Under the pieces are notes generated by a model that did no database searches, was not told the origin of the DNA, and saw nothing but the letters and a program-made list of their open reading frames with translations. 7,405 bases of DNA, from positions 1 through 7,405 of the forward strand of contig PARN01000019.1 in NCBI GenBank assembly GCA_002711515.1. Direction: 5' to 3'. The stretch's first letter is position 1. Each line of letters begins with the position of its first letter. Below, piece after piece: positions 1-6,764 of this stretch. The translations under genes and the position numbers were made by a program. The DNA is from Rickettsiales bacterium. GTDB lineage: Bacteria; Pseudomonadota; Alphaproteobacteria; TMED127.

Positions 1-1116
1 ATGTTTCATTTCTAAAATCAAAGGAGGGAGAATTCTTATAATATTTTGTCCTGCTTTAACTGTCAGTAATCTTTCATTTATCAAAGATCTTATCAAGAGT
101 TCATTATTCATTACACATTCAATACCAATCATCAGGCCAATACCCCTTACACCTGAAATAACATTTGGAAATCTGTTAACTAACTCTGATTTTATTAATT
201 GTCTCAAATTATAGCCAACCTCTCTTATATTATCCAGAAAGTCCTCATCCATAACATAATTCAACACTTCATTAGCAACCGCCATTCCTAGCGGATTTCC
301 GCCAAAGGTTGATCCATGAGCTCCACGAGTCATAACCTTTGAAGTTTTTTTATCTAATAAAAGTGCCCCAAGAGGAAATCCGCCCCCAATACCTTTTGCA
401 ATAGATACAATATTTGGTTTTAATTCTTTAACCCATTCCGTAGCTAAAAATTTTCCTGTTCTACCCACACCACATTGAACTTCATCAAAGAATAAAAGAA
501 GTTCATTTTTTTTAGCAAGCTTTTGAAGTTCTCTAAGATAAGGTTTTTCTGCAGGAACGATACCGCCTTCACCTTGAACGGTTTCTATCATTATGGCTGC
601 AGTTTCGTTGTCAATTTTTTTTTTTAAATCATCAATATCATTAAACTCTACTTGCTGGAAACCACCTAAGATTGGTTCAAATCCCTCTGTTAGTTTTGAT
701 TTACCGCTGGAAGATATCGCTGCATATGTTCTACCATGAAAAGAATTTTTCGCACATATAATCTTATATTTGCTTAAATTTTGCGAATTGAAATATTTCC
801 TTACAACCTTCACACCTGCTTCAACGGCTTCTGCGCCTGAATTGCAGAAGAAAACATTAGATGCAAAAGAATTTTTAACTATTTTTTTTGCAGCCATTTC
901 TTGGCCAGTAATCTTGAATAGATTTGAACAATGCCAAATTTTCTCACCTTGTGTCTTCAGAGCATTAACAAGGGAAGGATGACTATGACCAAGACTAGTA
1001 ACTCCAATACCACTTGTAAAGTCAAGATACCTTGTTCCATCTGTTGAATACAAGTAGACTCCATCACCGTGGTCTAACTCGATATTCAATGGGTTATAAA
1101 CGCCTAAAACACTCAT
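1..1116 (-). CDS. argD: Acetylornithine aminotransferase (ArgD), 3' end cut by window edge
   Basis: This is a PLP-dependent class III aminotransferase. The family transfers the amino group between glutamate and N-acetylglutamate semialdehyde to give N-acetylornithine in arginine synthesis, and often also acts on succinyl-diaminopimelate in lysine synthesis. I translated 372 codons from the ATG at 1116 with no stop; family members are about 390-400 residues, so roughly 20-30 C-terminal residues lie outside. Visible motifs are GHSHP (residues 43-47), CNSGAEA (91-97), FHGRT (126-130), QGEGG (181-185), FDEVQCGVGRTG (210-221) with the cofactor-binding Asp211, AKGIGGGFPLGA (240-251) with Lys241 as the probable Schiff-base lysine, HGSTFGGNP (267-275), and RILPPL near the edge. 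The start follows the permease stop by two bases (TAAGGATG), so translation is probably coupled and the two genes share a transcript. Another class III aminotransferase is possible, but the motif set and length fit ArgD best. Confidence 0.9.
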   Translation of the reverse strand, partial: MSVLGVYNPLNIELDHGDGVYLYSTDGTRYLDFTSGIGVTSLGHSHPSLVNALKTQGEKIWHCSNLFKITGQEMAAKKIVKNSFASNVFFCNSGAEAVEAGVKVVRKYFNSQNLSKYKIICAKNSFHGRTYAAISSSGKSKLTEGFEPILGGFQQVEFNDIDDLKKKIDNETAAIMIETVQGEGGIVPAEKPYLRELQKLAKKNELLLFFDEVQCGVGRTGKFLATEWVKELKPNIVSIAKGIGGGFPLGALLLDKKTSKVMTRGAHGSTFGGNPLGMAVANEVLNYVMDEDFLDNIREVGYNLRQLIKSELVNRFPNVISGVRGIGLMIGIECVMNNELLIRSLINERLLTVKAGQNIIRILPPLILEMKH

Positions 1117-1118
1117 CC

Positions 1119-1907
1119 TTATGTTCTTAAACCAAAACCTTTTTTAAAAATATATATTGTTAATAATAAAAAAAAGAGATTAGCTAGAGTTAATATTATA
1201 ATGCCTATCATAAGATTGCTATCTCCTTCTCCTAAAAAACCATATCGAAAACCATCTATCATGTAAAAAAACGGATTCCATAAAGCTATAAAATGCCAAA
1301 GCTCAGGTAATCTATCAATGGAATAAAAAGTTCCAGACAAAAAAGTTAATGGCAGAATTATAAAATTTGTAATCGAGGCCATATGATCGAATTTTTTTGC
1401 CCAAATGCCACAAAGAATTCCGAGAAGAGATAGTAACAAAGATGAAGAAAATGCAAAATAAAAAATAATAGATAAATTGTGAATTTTAAGTGGCACAACT
1501 ATATAAATAATTAACGAAACCGCAAACCCCACCAGTAACCCTCTTGTTATACCCCCAAGAGCATATGAAAATGTTAATTCATATTCAGATATTGGTGGCA
1601 TAAGCACGTCAACAATATTACCTTGAACCTTCGATATTAAAATTGAAGAAGAAGTATTTGCGAAAGCATTTTGCATAATACCCATACAAATAAGTCCAGG
1701 TGCTAAGAACTCAGAGAATGAATAATCACTAGTGATACTATATTCTCTATCAATTGAAATAGTAAAAATTATGTAAAATAAAAGTGTGGTTATCGCCGGA
1801 GCCAAAACAGTTTGAGCAAAGACATTTAAAAATCTATTGACTTCTTTTAAGTATAAAGAATAAAAGCCAATCCAATTAAATCCTTTAAAGTTTCTAATTT
1901 TTTGCAT
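1119..1907 (-). CDS. ABC-2 type transporter permease
   Basis: This 262-residue inner-membrane protein is the permease half of an ABC-2 exporter; the ATPase that would power it is not in the window. About six hydrophobic segments are visible, near residues 31-51, 66-85, 112-138, 146-170, 177-198 and 230-254. Family signatures are VQGNIVDVLMPP (94-105), with a preceding charged loop, GGITRGLLVG (118-127), LPLTFLSGTFYSIDRLP (185-201) and NPFFYMIDGFRYGF (211-224). These resemble the YadH/NodJ-like exporter permeases. The substrate cannot be told from sequence. The ATG at 1907 has no Shine-Dalgarno sequence. The gene lies directly upstream of argD with a two-base gap. A role in arginine metabolism is not implied by this position alone, since such linkages are common in compact genomes. 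Confidence 0.9.
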   Translation of the reverse strand: MQKIRNFKGFNWIGFYSLYLKEVNRFLNVFAQTVLAPAITTLLFYIIFTISIDREYSITSDYSFSEFLAPGLICMGIMQNAFANTSSSILISKVQGNIVDVLMPPISEYELTFSYALGGITRGLLVGFAVSLIIYIVVPLKIHNLSIIFYFAFSSSLLLSLLGILCGIWAKKFDHMASITNFIILPLTFLSGTFYSIDRLPELWHFIALWNPFFYMIDGFRYGFLGEGDSNLMIGIIILTLANLFFLLLTIYIFKKGFGLRT

Positions 1908-1953
1908 ATTGTTTATATATAGATGAATAAAAAAATATTCTATTTAAAAATCA
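1908..1953. promoter_or_regulatory. Divergent promoter region between permease and recX
   Basis: These 46 bases must carry the promoters for both divergent transcripts unless they lie inside the genes. The self-complementary TATATATA at 1914-1921 can serve as a -10 element. On the minus strand, TATAAA (1917-1912) ends only four bases before the permease ATG, which would give a leaderless or nearly leaderless mRNA. On the plus strand TATTCT (1936-1941) is a weak -10 candidate. No convincing -35 is seen, and neither gene has a Shine-Dalgarno sequence here. The assignment is inference from position. Confidence 0.35.
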
Positions 1954-2478
1954 ATGGTCTCGAAATACTTTCAAAATTATGCCTCCTACTATCTCTCAAA
2001 ATATTGGGTAACAAAAGGAAAATTTGAATATAAGTTAAAAAATAAAGTAGCTAAAGATTTCTTACAAAAAAAAATAACGGAAAATGACAAAAGAAAATAT
2101 CTTGATGAAATCTTTCAAGTTCTAAAATATTATGAAGCGATGGGGTTTTTTGATGAAAAAAAACTGGTTGATTTAAAAATTGAGAATTTAGTTAAGAAAG
2201 GTTTCTCTCTAAAAAAAATTAGAATAGCTCTCAAACAAGATTACTTTGAAGATATCCTTATAGAAAATAAAATATCAAAAATGTCTCAAGATAAAAATGC
2301 TAACATAAGATTAATGAAAAATTTTTTATCTAAATCTAGGGTGTCATGTATTATCAAATCCTCTTCATGTAAAACCGAAATTTTCAAAAAAGTTTTAAAA
2401 AAATTCACAAATCAAGGTTTCGGCTATAGTGACTCAGTTAATTTTCTTAAAAACAACATAAAGGTTGATGATGTATAA
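1954..2478 (+). CDS. recX: RecX family regulatory protein
   Basis: RecX binds RecA filaments and limits recombinase and SOS co-protease activity in the cytoplasm. The 174-residue Lys-rich product shows the three-helix repeats of the family: AxxYLSKYWVTKGKFEYKLKNK (about 10-31), then a second repeat with the hallmark YYEAMGFFDEKKL (59-71) and KKGFSLKKIRIALKQ (81-95), and a divergent third repeat with KKVLKKFTNQGFGYSDSVNFL (145-165). Length fits the family. The ATG at 1954 is chosen because an in-frame TAA lies at 1945-1947, so no earlier in-frame start exists. There is no clear ribosome binding site. The last codons overlap the start of the downstream channel gene, so the two are co-translated. 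recA is not in the window. Sequence is diverged, so the family call is firmer than the function. Confidence 0.82.
   Translation: MVSKYFQNYASYYLSKYWVTKGKFEYKLKNKVAKDFLQKKITENDKRKYLDEIFQVLKYYEAMGFFDEKKLVDLKIENLVKKGFSLKKIRIALKQDYFEDILIENKISKMSQDKNANIRLMKNFLSKSRVSCIIKSSSCKTEIFKKVLKKFTNQGFGYSDSVNFLKNNIKVDDV
2461..2464 (+). promoter_or_regulatory. Ribosome binding site deciding the channel gene start
   Basis: AAGG sits inside the last codons of recX. Three candidate starts follow in frame: TTG 2465, ATG 2468 and ATG 2471. Spacing from AAGG is 0, 3 and 6 bases, so ATG 2471 is best placed. The site is short and the choice is tentative. Confidence 0.45.
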
Positions 2479-3550
2479 TTATATTTTAGATCTAACCATC
2501 GACGCAAATAAATATATTTTCTTTGGTGTCAATATGCTCAATGTAATGATGACATTAGTGATTTTCTTTTCATTTTATTTTTTGCGTTTTTTCTTTGCAA
2601 AGATAATTTTTAAAAAAATTTCATTTTTTTTTAAATATAAAAATAATGATGAACTTTATAAAAAAATAAAAAAATCATTAAGTCTGTTTGTAATTTTTAT
2701 TGGATTTTTTCTCTCAACCTCAATTTTAGAAAGCTCTGAAAATATCCAAGATTTTATAAAAAAAATCAACTTTTCATTATTTACAATCTTTCTTTTTTTA
2801 TTTTTAAGTCAAATCGTACAACCCCTTTTCTTTAAAATTAAAGATATAGAAAAAGTACTATCTTTTGATTTACTCGACTGGATCGTAAACGCAATTAAAA
2901 TTATTATTTTCTTACTAGGTTTAACAACAGTACTTGAACTTTGGGGAATCAGAGTGGCTCCAATAATTGCTGGCCTCGGGTTATTTGGAGTTGCAGTAGC
3001 CCTAGGAGCTCAAGATTTATTCAAAAATTTAATATCCGGTATCTTAGTTTTAATAGAAAAAAGATTTAAAAAAGGAGATGTTGTTTCAATTGAGAATATA
3101 ATTGAAGGGACTGTTGAAAAAATTGGATTTAGATCAACCGCAATAAGAAGATTTGATAAGTCTTTGTGTTTTATCCCAAATTTTCAATTTGCAGAAAACG
3201 CTGTTACAAATATAACAAAGATCTCTAATAGAAGAATAAACTGGATTATTGGAGTTGAATACAAGAGTACTACAAAACAGTTAAAATATATTTGTGAGGA
3301 TATAGAAAAAGTAATCAAGGATAATAAAAAAGACTTTTATGTTACCGAATCAACTCCTGCTATTGTGAAAGTTAATGAATTTGGACCAAGCTCGATTGAC
3401 ATTCTTGTTAGATGTTTTGCAAATACCAAAGATTATGGACAGCTTTTAGAGATAAAAAATGACTTAGCTATAAAAATTAAACAAATAGTTGAGAAGAGAA
3501 AAGCTTCATTTGCCTTTCCATCTCAATCTATATATGTTGAAAAAAGTTAG
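2471..3550 (+). CDS. MscS family mechanosensitive ion channel
   Basis: The product (359 residues from ATG 2471) is an inner-membrane small-conductance mechanosensitive channel that would release solutes on osmotic downshock. Hydrophobic segments lie near residues 19-47, 67-87, 101-121 and 136-160. The pore-lining helix follows at about 163-197 and includes the Gly/Ala pattern AGLGLFGVAVALGAQ and then LIEKRFKKGD. The beta domain (about 200-250) includes GTVEKIGFRSTAIRRFD and the near-invariant FIPNFQF (234-240) followed by NAVTNIT. An alpha/beta C-terminal domain ends with FPSQSIYVE. Five membrane helices instead of the three of E. coli MscS suggest a larger YnaI/YbdG-like subtype. The start overlaps recX by 8 bases, so the two genes form one operon. 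The 3' end converges on nrdB with 7 bases between stops. Paralogue and conductance type cannot be assigned. Confidence 0.92.
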   Translation: MYNYILDLTIDANKYIFFGVNMLNVMMTLVIFFSFYFLRFFFAKIIFKKISFFFKYKNNDELYKKIKKSLSLFVIFIGFFLSTSILESSENIQDFIKKINFSLFTIFLFLFLSQIVQPLFFKIKDIEKVLSFDLLDWIVNAIKIIIFLLGLTTVLELWGIRVAPIIAGLGLFGVAVALGAQDLFKNLISGILVLIEKRFKKGDVVSIENIIEGTVEKIGFRSTAIRRFDKSLCFIPNFQFAENAVTNITKISNRRINWIIGVEYKSTTKQLKYICEDIEKVIKDNKKDFYVTESTPAIVKVNEFGPSSIDILVRCFANTKDYGQLLEIKNDLAIKIKQIVEKRKASFAFPSQSIYVEKS

Positions 3551-3557
3551 TGCTTAT

Positions 3558-4580
3558 TTAAAAACTTGCCATTTTCTTGTCAAAAGATGCCCATACTCCC
3601 TCTTTACCGTCCCATGTTCCTGATGTAGCAACTTTTGAGTATTCTGTAGCTCGAGCCTCAAAGAAGTTAGCATGTTCCACACCATTGAGAATCTCAGTTA
3701 ACCAAGGAAGGGGGTGTTCTTTTATACCAAACATTGGATCAAAATTTAGTTGTTTGAGCCTCCAATCAGCAATGTATCTAATATAATTTTTTATATCTTT
3801 AGCTTCCATTCCTTCAACCGGTCCTAAAGAAAAAGCTAAATCAATAAAATTATCCTCTAATTTAACTACAGTTTCGCAGCACTCAATAATTTCTTTTTTA
3901 AGTTTGGGAGTCATACAATTTGTCTCTTTCACAAATTCATGAAATAATTTTATCATTCCCTCACAGTGAAGGGATTCATCTCTAACTGACCATGTTACTA
4001 TTTGACCCATCCCCCGCATTTTATTAAATCTAGGGAAATTTAAGAGCATTGCAAAACTTGCAAATAATTGAAGACCTTCTGTAAAACCTCCAAACATAGC
4101 TACTGTTTTTGCTATTTCATGATGTGAGTCTACGGTGAACTGTTGCATATAGTCATGTTTGTCAGCCATTTCTTTATATTCTAGAAAAGCTGAAAACTCA
4201 GTATCGGGCATACCTATTGTTTCTAGTAGTAATGCGTAAGCAGCAATATGAACAGTTTCAATGTTTGAAAAAGCGGCCATCATCATTTTAATTTCTGTTG
4301 GTTTAAAGACTTGAGAATACCTTTCCATGTAATTATCATTTACCTCAACATCTGACTGAGTGAAAAATCTGAAAATTTGAGTCAAAAGATTTCTTTCGTT
4401 ATCGTTCAATTTGGTTACCCAATCTTTGCAATCCTCGCCCATTGGAACTTCTTCAGGCATCCAGTGTACTTGTTGTTGTCTTTTCCAAAAGTCATGTGCC
4501 CACGGATATCTGAAAGGTTTGTAAGAGTGTGATGGGGTAAGTAACCCGGGTTTTTGTTTTATTTTATTAAAGCTGTCCAT
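3558..4580 (-). CDS. nrdB: Class Ia ribonucleoside-diphosphate reductase, beta subunit
   Basis: This 340-residue radical-generating subunit carries the diiron-tyrosyl cofactor that starts ribonucleotide reduction in NrdA. Aligning by motif to E. coli R2, the iron ligands are Asp77, Glu108, His111, Glu168, Glu202 and His205. Spacings 77-108 (31) and 168-202 (34) equal those of E. coli D84-E115 and E204-E238. The radical tyrosine is Tyr115 in ETVHIAAY, so this is not the Phe-type Chlamydia enzyme. Trp40 in VHWMPEEV matches the radical-path Trp48, and Asp201 in RDESLH matches Asp237. The C-terminal Tyr of the radical path is probably Tyr314, but that region is diverged. There is no N-terminal ATP-cone. 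A strong Shine-Dalgarno supports ATG 4580. The gene follows nrdA after 22 bases and is co-transcribed with it. Confidence 0.96.
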   Translation of the reverse strand: MDSFNKIKQKPGLLTPSHSYKPFRYPWAHDFWKRQQQVHWMPEEVPMGEDCKDWVTKLNDNERNLLTQIFRFFTQSDVEVNDNYMERYSQVFKPTEIKMMMAAFSNIETVHIAAYALLLETIGMPDTEFSAFLEYKEMADKHDYMQQFTVDSHHEIAKTVAMFGGFTEGLQLFASFAMLLNFPRFNKMRGMGQIVTWSVRDESLHCEGMIKLFHEFVKETNCMTPKLKKEIIECCETVVKLEDNFIDLAFSLGPVEGMEAKDIKNYIRYIADWRLKQLNFDPMFGIKEHPLPWLTEILNGVEHANFFEARATEYSKVATSGTWDGKEGVWASFDKKMASF

Positions 4581-4583
4581 TGT

Positions 4584-4590
4584 TCCTCTC
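4584..4590 (-). promoter_or_regulatory. Strong ribosome binding site of nrdB
   Basis: Reading the minus strand, GAGAGGA stands three bases before the ATG at 4580, in the 22-base nrdA-nrdB gap. It is the clearest Shine-Dalgarno in the window, and most genes here have weak or none, so nrdB is probably initiated independently rather than by coupling alone. Confidence 0.7.
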
Positions 4591-4602
4591 TTTCTTATTT
4601 AA

Positions 4603-6471
4603 TTACTGACATGATAGACATTCTTCGTAATCTGTTTTGTTATTTTCAATTTTTTTCTCCGGCCAATTCTTGGTATTATCTGCTTCAACACCTGCATAAC
4701 TGGCTCTTTGTATTGATTTTGATCTACAGTAGTAGAGACTCTTTATGCCCATTTCCCAGGCTTTCCAATGAAGCATCATAAGATCCCATTTATCAATATC
4801 GGCTGATAAATATAAATTAACCGACTGGCTCTGACAAATAAATGGAGTTCTGTCAGCCGCCATTTCAACAATCCACCTTTGATCTATTTCAAAAGCGGTT
4901 TTAAATCGTAACCTTTCGTCTTCAGATAATTCTTTAAGATGAGCTACTGACCCATCATTTTCTAAAACACTTTGCCAAATTTGATCATTATTAATTCCCT
5001 TAGATTCTAAAAGCTCTTCCAAGTATTTATTTTTAACTGTAAAAGAACCTGACAATGTTTTATGGGTATAAATATTTGCTGGAATTGGCTCGATACATGC
5101 GCTGGTACCTCCACAAATAATACTAATTGAGGCAGTAGGTGCTATAGCAAGCTTATGACTGAACCTGGCTTTAACACCAAGTTCTTTTGCATCTGGGCAC
5201 TCACCCTTTTCCATAGCCAAAATAACTGAAGCTTTATCTGCCTCTTGCTTTAAATGTTTGAAGAATTTTACATTCCAACTTTTTGCTAGCGCACTTTCAA
5301 ATGGAATACCCTTTTTTTGAAGGAAGCTATGAAACCCCATGGCACCAAGACCTACTGATCTTTCCATTTTTGCGGCATAGGCAGCATTTTTCATTGATTC
5401 TGGAGCATTGGAAATAAAATCTTCAAGCACATTATCTAAAAATCTCATCACATCTTGAATGAAATTTTTGTCTTTTGACCACTCATCCCATTTTTCTAAA
5501 TTCACTGATGATAAACAACAAACTGCTGTTCTTTCCTTTCCATGATGGTCTAATCCTGTATGTAGCATAATTTCGCTACAAAGGTTTGAGGTCTTCACTT
5601 TCAAACCTTTCTTTTGTTGGTGTTTAGCCATATTTTTATTAACGGTATCTATGAAGACAAGGTATGGTTCACCTGTCTGCATTCTAGTCTCGAGAATTTT
5701 TTGCCACAGATCTCTTGCATTTACTTTTCGAAGAGTTTCATTAGTCTTAGGACTTCTTAATGAAAATTCTTTATTGTTTTTTACACATTCCATAAATTCA
5801 TCTGTAATATTTATCCCATGGTGAAGATTTAAGCTTTTCCTATTGAAATCTCCTGAAGGCTTTCGTATTTCTAAAAATTCTTCAATCTCAGGATGATGAA
5901 TATCAAGATAGCAAGCAGCAGAGCCTCTTCTCAAGGATCCCTGAGAAATTGCAAGAGTAAGTGAATCCATTACTCTCACAAATGGAATGATCCCAGAAGT
6001 TTGACCTGATTTTTTTACAGTTTCGCCAATGGATCTTACCTCACCCCAGTATGTACCAATCCCGCCACCGTTCGATGCTAACCAAACGTTTTCGCTCCAT
6101 GTTGAAAGAATACCTTCAAGACTGTCGTGAACTGTGTTTAGAAAACATGATATCGGCAAACCTCTTTTTGCTCCACCATTCGAGAGAACTGGTGTAGCAG
6201 GCATAAACCAAAGTTTTGAAATATAATCATAAATTCTCAATGCATGATTTGAATCATCAGCATAAGATTTGGCTACTCGCATAAACATATCCTGAAATTT
6301 TTCTCCAGGAAGTAAATAACGATCAATAAGGGTGGCCTTCCCAAACTCGGTAAGGTTTTTATCTCTATTGTATTCCGGTTTAAAACTTAGGGGTTCTTTT
6401 TTAGTTTTAGTTATTTTTTGCTTTTTAGACTCTAGTGATAGCACATTTAATGTGGAACTTGATGATGTCAT
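4603..6471 (-). CDS. nrdA: Class Ia ribonucleoside-diphosphate reductase, alpha subunit (no ATP-cone)
   Basis: This 622-residue catalytic subunit reduces ribonucleoside diphosphates to deoxyribonucleoside diphosphates, with NrdB supplying the radical. Residues visible by alignment to E. coli NrdA: Cys109 in ISCFLNT (C225), Asn296-Cys298-Glu300 in SNLCSE (N437, thiyl C439, E441), Cys318 in AVCCLSSVNL (C462), Tyr580-Tyr581 in SLYYCRS (Y730-Y731), and the terminal pair Cys618/Cys621 in ECLSCQ (C754/C759), which is spaced CxxC instead of CxxxxC. The barrel motif LAIAPTASISIICGGTSACIEP is also clear. It is about 140 residues shorter than E. coli NrdA: only some 40 Lys-rich residues precede the core, so the ATP-cone domain is missing. 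Short cone-less NrdA proteins are known, for example in Rickettsia. ATG 6471 is preceded by TAGGAAA. It heads the nrdA-nrdB operon, with a promoter and probable NrdR sites upstream. Confidence 0.96.
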   Translation of the reverse strand: MTSSSSTLNVLSLESKKQKITKTKKEPLSFKPEYNRDKNLTEFGKATLIDRYLLPGEKFQDMFMRVAKSYADDSNHALRIYDYISKLWFMPATPVLSNGGAKRGLPISCFLNTVHDSLEGILSTWSENVWLASNGGGIGTYWGEVRSIGETVKKSGQTSGIIPFVRVMDSLTLAISQGSLRRGSAACYLDIHHPEIEEFLEIRKPSGDFNRKSLNLHHGINITDEFMECVKNNKEFSLRSPKTNETLRKVNARDLWQKILETRMQTGEPYLVFIDTVNKNMAKHQQKKGLKVKTSNLCSEIMLHTGLDHHGKERTAVCCLSSVNLEKWDEWSKDKNFIQDVMRFLDNVLEDFISNAPESMKNAAYAAKMERSVGLGAMGFHSFLQKKGIPFESALAKSWNVKFFKHLKQEADKASVILAMEKGECPDAKELGVKARFSHKLAIAPTASISIICGGTSACIEPIPANIYTHKTLSGSFTVKNKYLEELLESKGINNDQIWQSVLENDGSVAHLKELSEDERLRFKTAFEIDQRWIVEMAADRTPFICQSQSVNLYLSADIDKWDLMMLHWKAWEMGIKSLYYCRSKSIQRASYAGVEADNTKNWPEKKIENNKTDYEECLSCQ

Positions 6472-6479
6472 AATAATTT

Positions 6480-6483
6480 CCTA
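6480..6483 (-). promoter_or_regulatory. Ribosome binding site of nrdA
   Basis: The minus strand reads TAGG eight bases before the ATG at 6471 (TAGGAAATTATTATG). The core is short but well spaced and supports this start. Confidence 0.5.
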
Positions 6484-6505
6484 CCCTTAATATAATTAAT
6501 TTAAA

Positions 6506-6521
6506 ACACAATATATAGTAA
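6506..6521 (-). promoter_or_regulatory. NrdR box, promoter-proximal
   Basis: The minus strand reads TTACTATATATTGTGT, which matches the published NrdR-box consensus acaCwAtATaTwGtgt at 14 of 16 positions by hand. It lies 35 bases before nrdA and covers the predicted -10 element. NrdR is the zinc-finger/ATP-cone repressor of ribonucleotide reductase genes. Its gene is not in the window. AT-richness makes one match alone weak evidence; the second box with 31-base periodicity strengthens it. Confidence 0.72.
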
Positions 6522-6542
6522 TAAAAGTCAATTTAATGTCAA
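6515..6542 (-). promoter_or_regulatory. Predicted sigma-70 promoter of nrdA-nrdB
   Basis: The minus strand has a perfect TTGACA -35 (6542-6537), a 16-base spacer and TACTAT as -10 (6520-6515). An overlapping TATATA at 6517-6512 would give a 19-base spacer. Transcription would begin near 6508, leaving a leader of about 37 bases before nrdA. The -35 lies in the distal and the -10 in the proximal NrdR box, so bound NrdR should block RNA polymerase. Confidence 0.6.
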
Positions 6543-6552
6543 CAACTTGTGT
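6537..6552 (-). promoter_or_regulatory. NrdR box, distal and degenerate
   Basis: The minus strand reads ACACAAGTTGTTGACA. It matches the NrdR consensus at 10 of 16 positions, but keeps the CwA....TwG core and the outer ACAC half. Its start is exactly 31 bases from the start of the proximal box (15-base gap), the three-helical-turn spacing typical of tandem NrdR sites. Alone it would not be called. Confidence 0.55.
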
Positions 6553-6562
6553 TAAAAGATTT

Positions 6563-6639
6563 TGGCGTGCCCGGAGAGAGTCGAACTCCCAACCTTCTGA
6601 TTCGTAGTCAGATGCTCTATCCAATTAAGCTACGGGCAC
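6563..6639 (-). tRNA. tRNA-Arg (anticodon ACG)
   Basis: The minus strand folds into a full cloverleaf of 77 bases including an encoded CCA tail (6565-6563). The acceptor stem pairs GTGCCCG with CGGGCAC, discriminator base G. The D stem pairs GCTT with GAGC around AATTGGATA. The anticodon stem pairs TCTGA with TCAGA around loop CTACGAA, anticodon ACG at 6605-6603. The T arm is GGGAG-TTCGACT-CTCTC. This tRNA reads CGN codons, and A34 is normally edited to inosine by TadA. It lies 91 bases upstream of nrdA on the same strand, with no clear terminator between, so some read-through into nrdA is possible. Confidence 0.97.
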
Positions 6640-6659
6640 AATTTTTTACTTTTATTAAT

Positions 6660-6665
6660 ATTATA
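6660..6665 (-). promoter_or_regulatory. -10 element of the tRNA-Arg promoter
   Basis: The minus strand reads a perfect TATAAT, preceded by TTG, 20 bases upstream of the tRNA 5' end. A run of 13 A on the plus strand (6674-6686) occupies the spacer and the expected -35 place, so no good -35 is seen. TATAAT is easily found by chance in sequence this AT-rich; the position is what supports it. Confidence 0.5.
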
Positions 6666-6764
6666 CAAGAATTAAAAAAAAAAAAATTTACAATTTAAAA
6701 TTTAGATATTAATTTTTTTTTATTTATTTTGGATTTTTAATAGGTTATATGTAATTATTATTAA

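Noticed and set aside
770..982. Plus-strand open frame of 70 codons inside argD.
   Set aside because: It is antisense to conserved ArgD motifs and has no independent support.
1923..2027. ATG-started 34-codon frame overlapping the start of recX in another frame (begins MNKKIFYLKING), considered as a leader peptide or a frameshifted recX N-terminus.
   Set aside because: The recX frame from 1954 already carries the first family repeat intact, and the short frame has no ribosome binding site or recognisable content.
3577..3786. Plus-strand open frame antisense to the 3' end of nrdB.
   Set aside because: Shadow of a strongly conserved coding sequence.
4554..4781. Plus-strand open frame across the nrdA-nrdB junction.
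   Set aside because: Antisense to the NrdA C-terminus with its CxxC tail; its hydrophobic sequence follows from reverse reading of conserved codons.
6487..6499. TTAA-N5-TTAA upstream of nrdA as a CtrA-type cell-cycle site.
   Set aside because: The CtrA site needs a seven-base spacer, and TTAA is very frequent in this AT-rich stretch.
6541..6562. Small dyad AACACAAGTTGTT between tRNA-Arg and nrdA as a tRNA terminator.
   Set aside because: The stem is only about four base pairs without a following T run; the sequence is better explained by the distal NrdR box and the -35.
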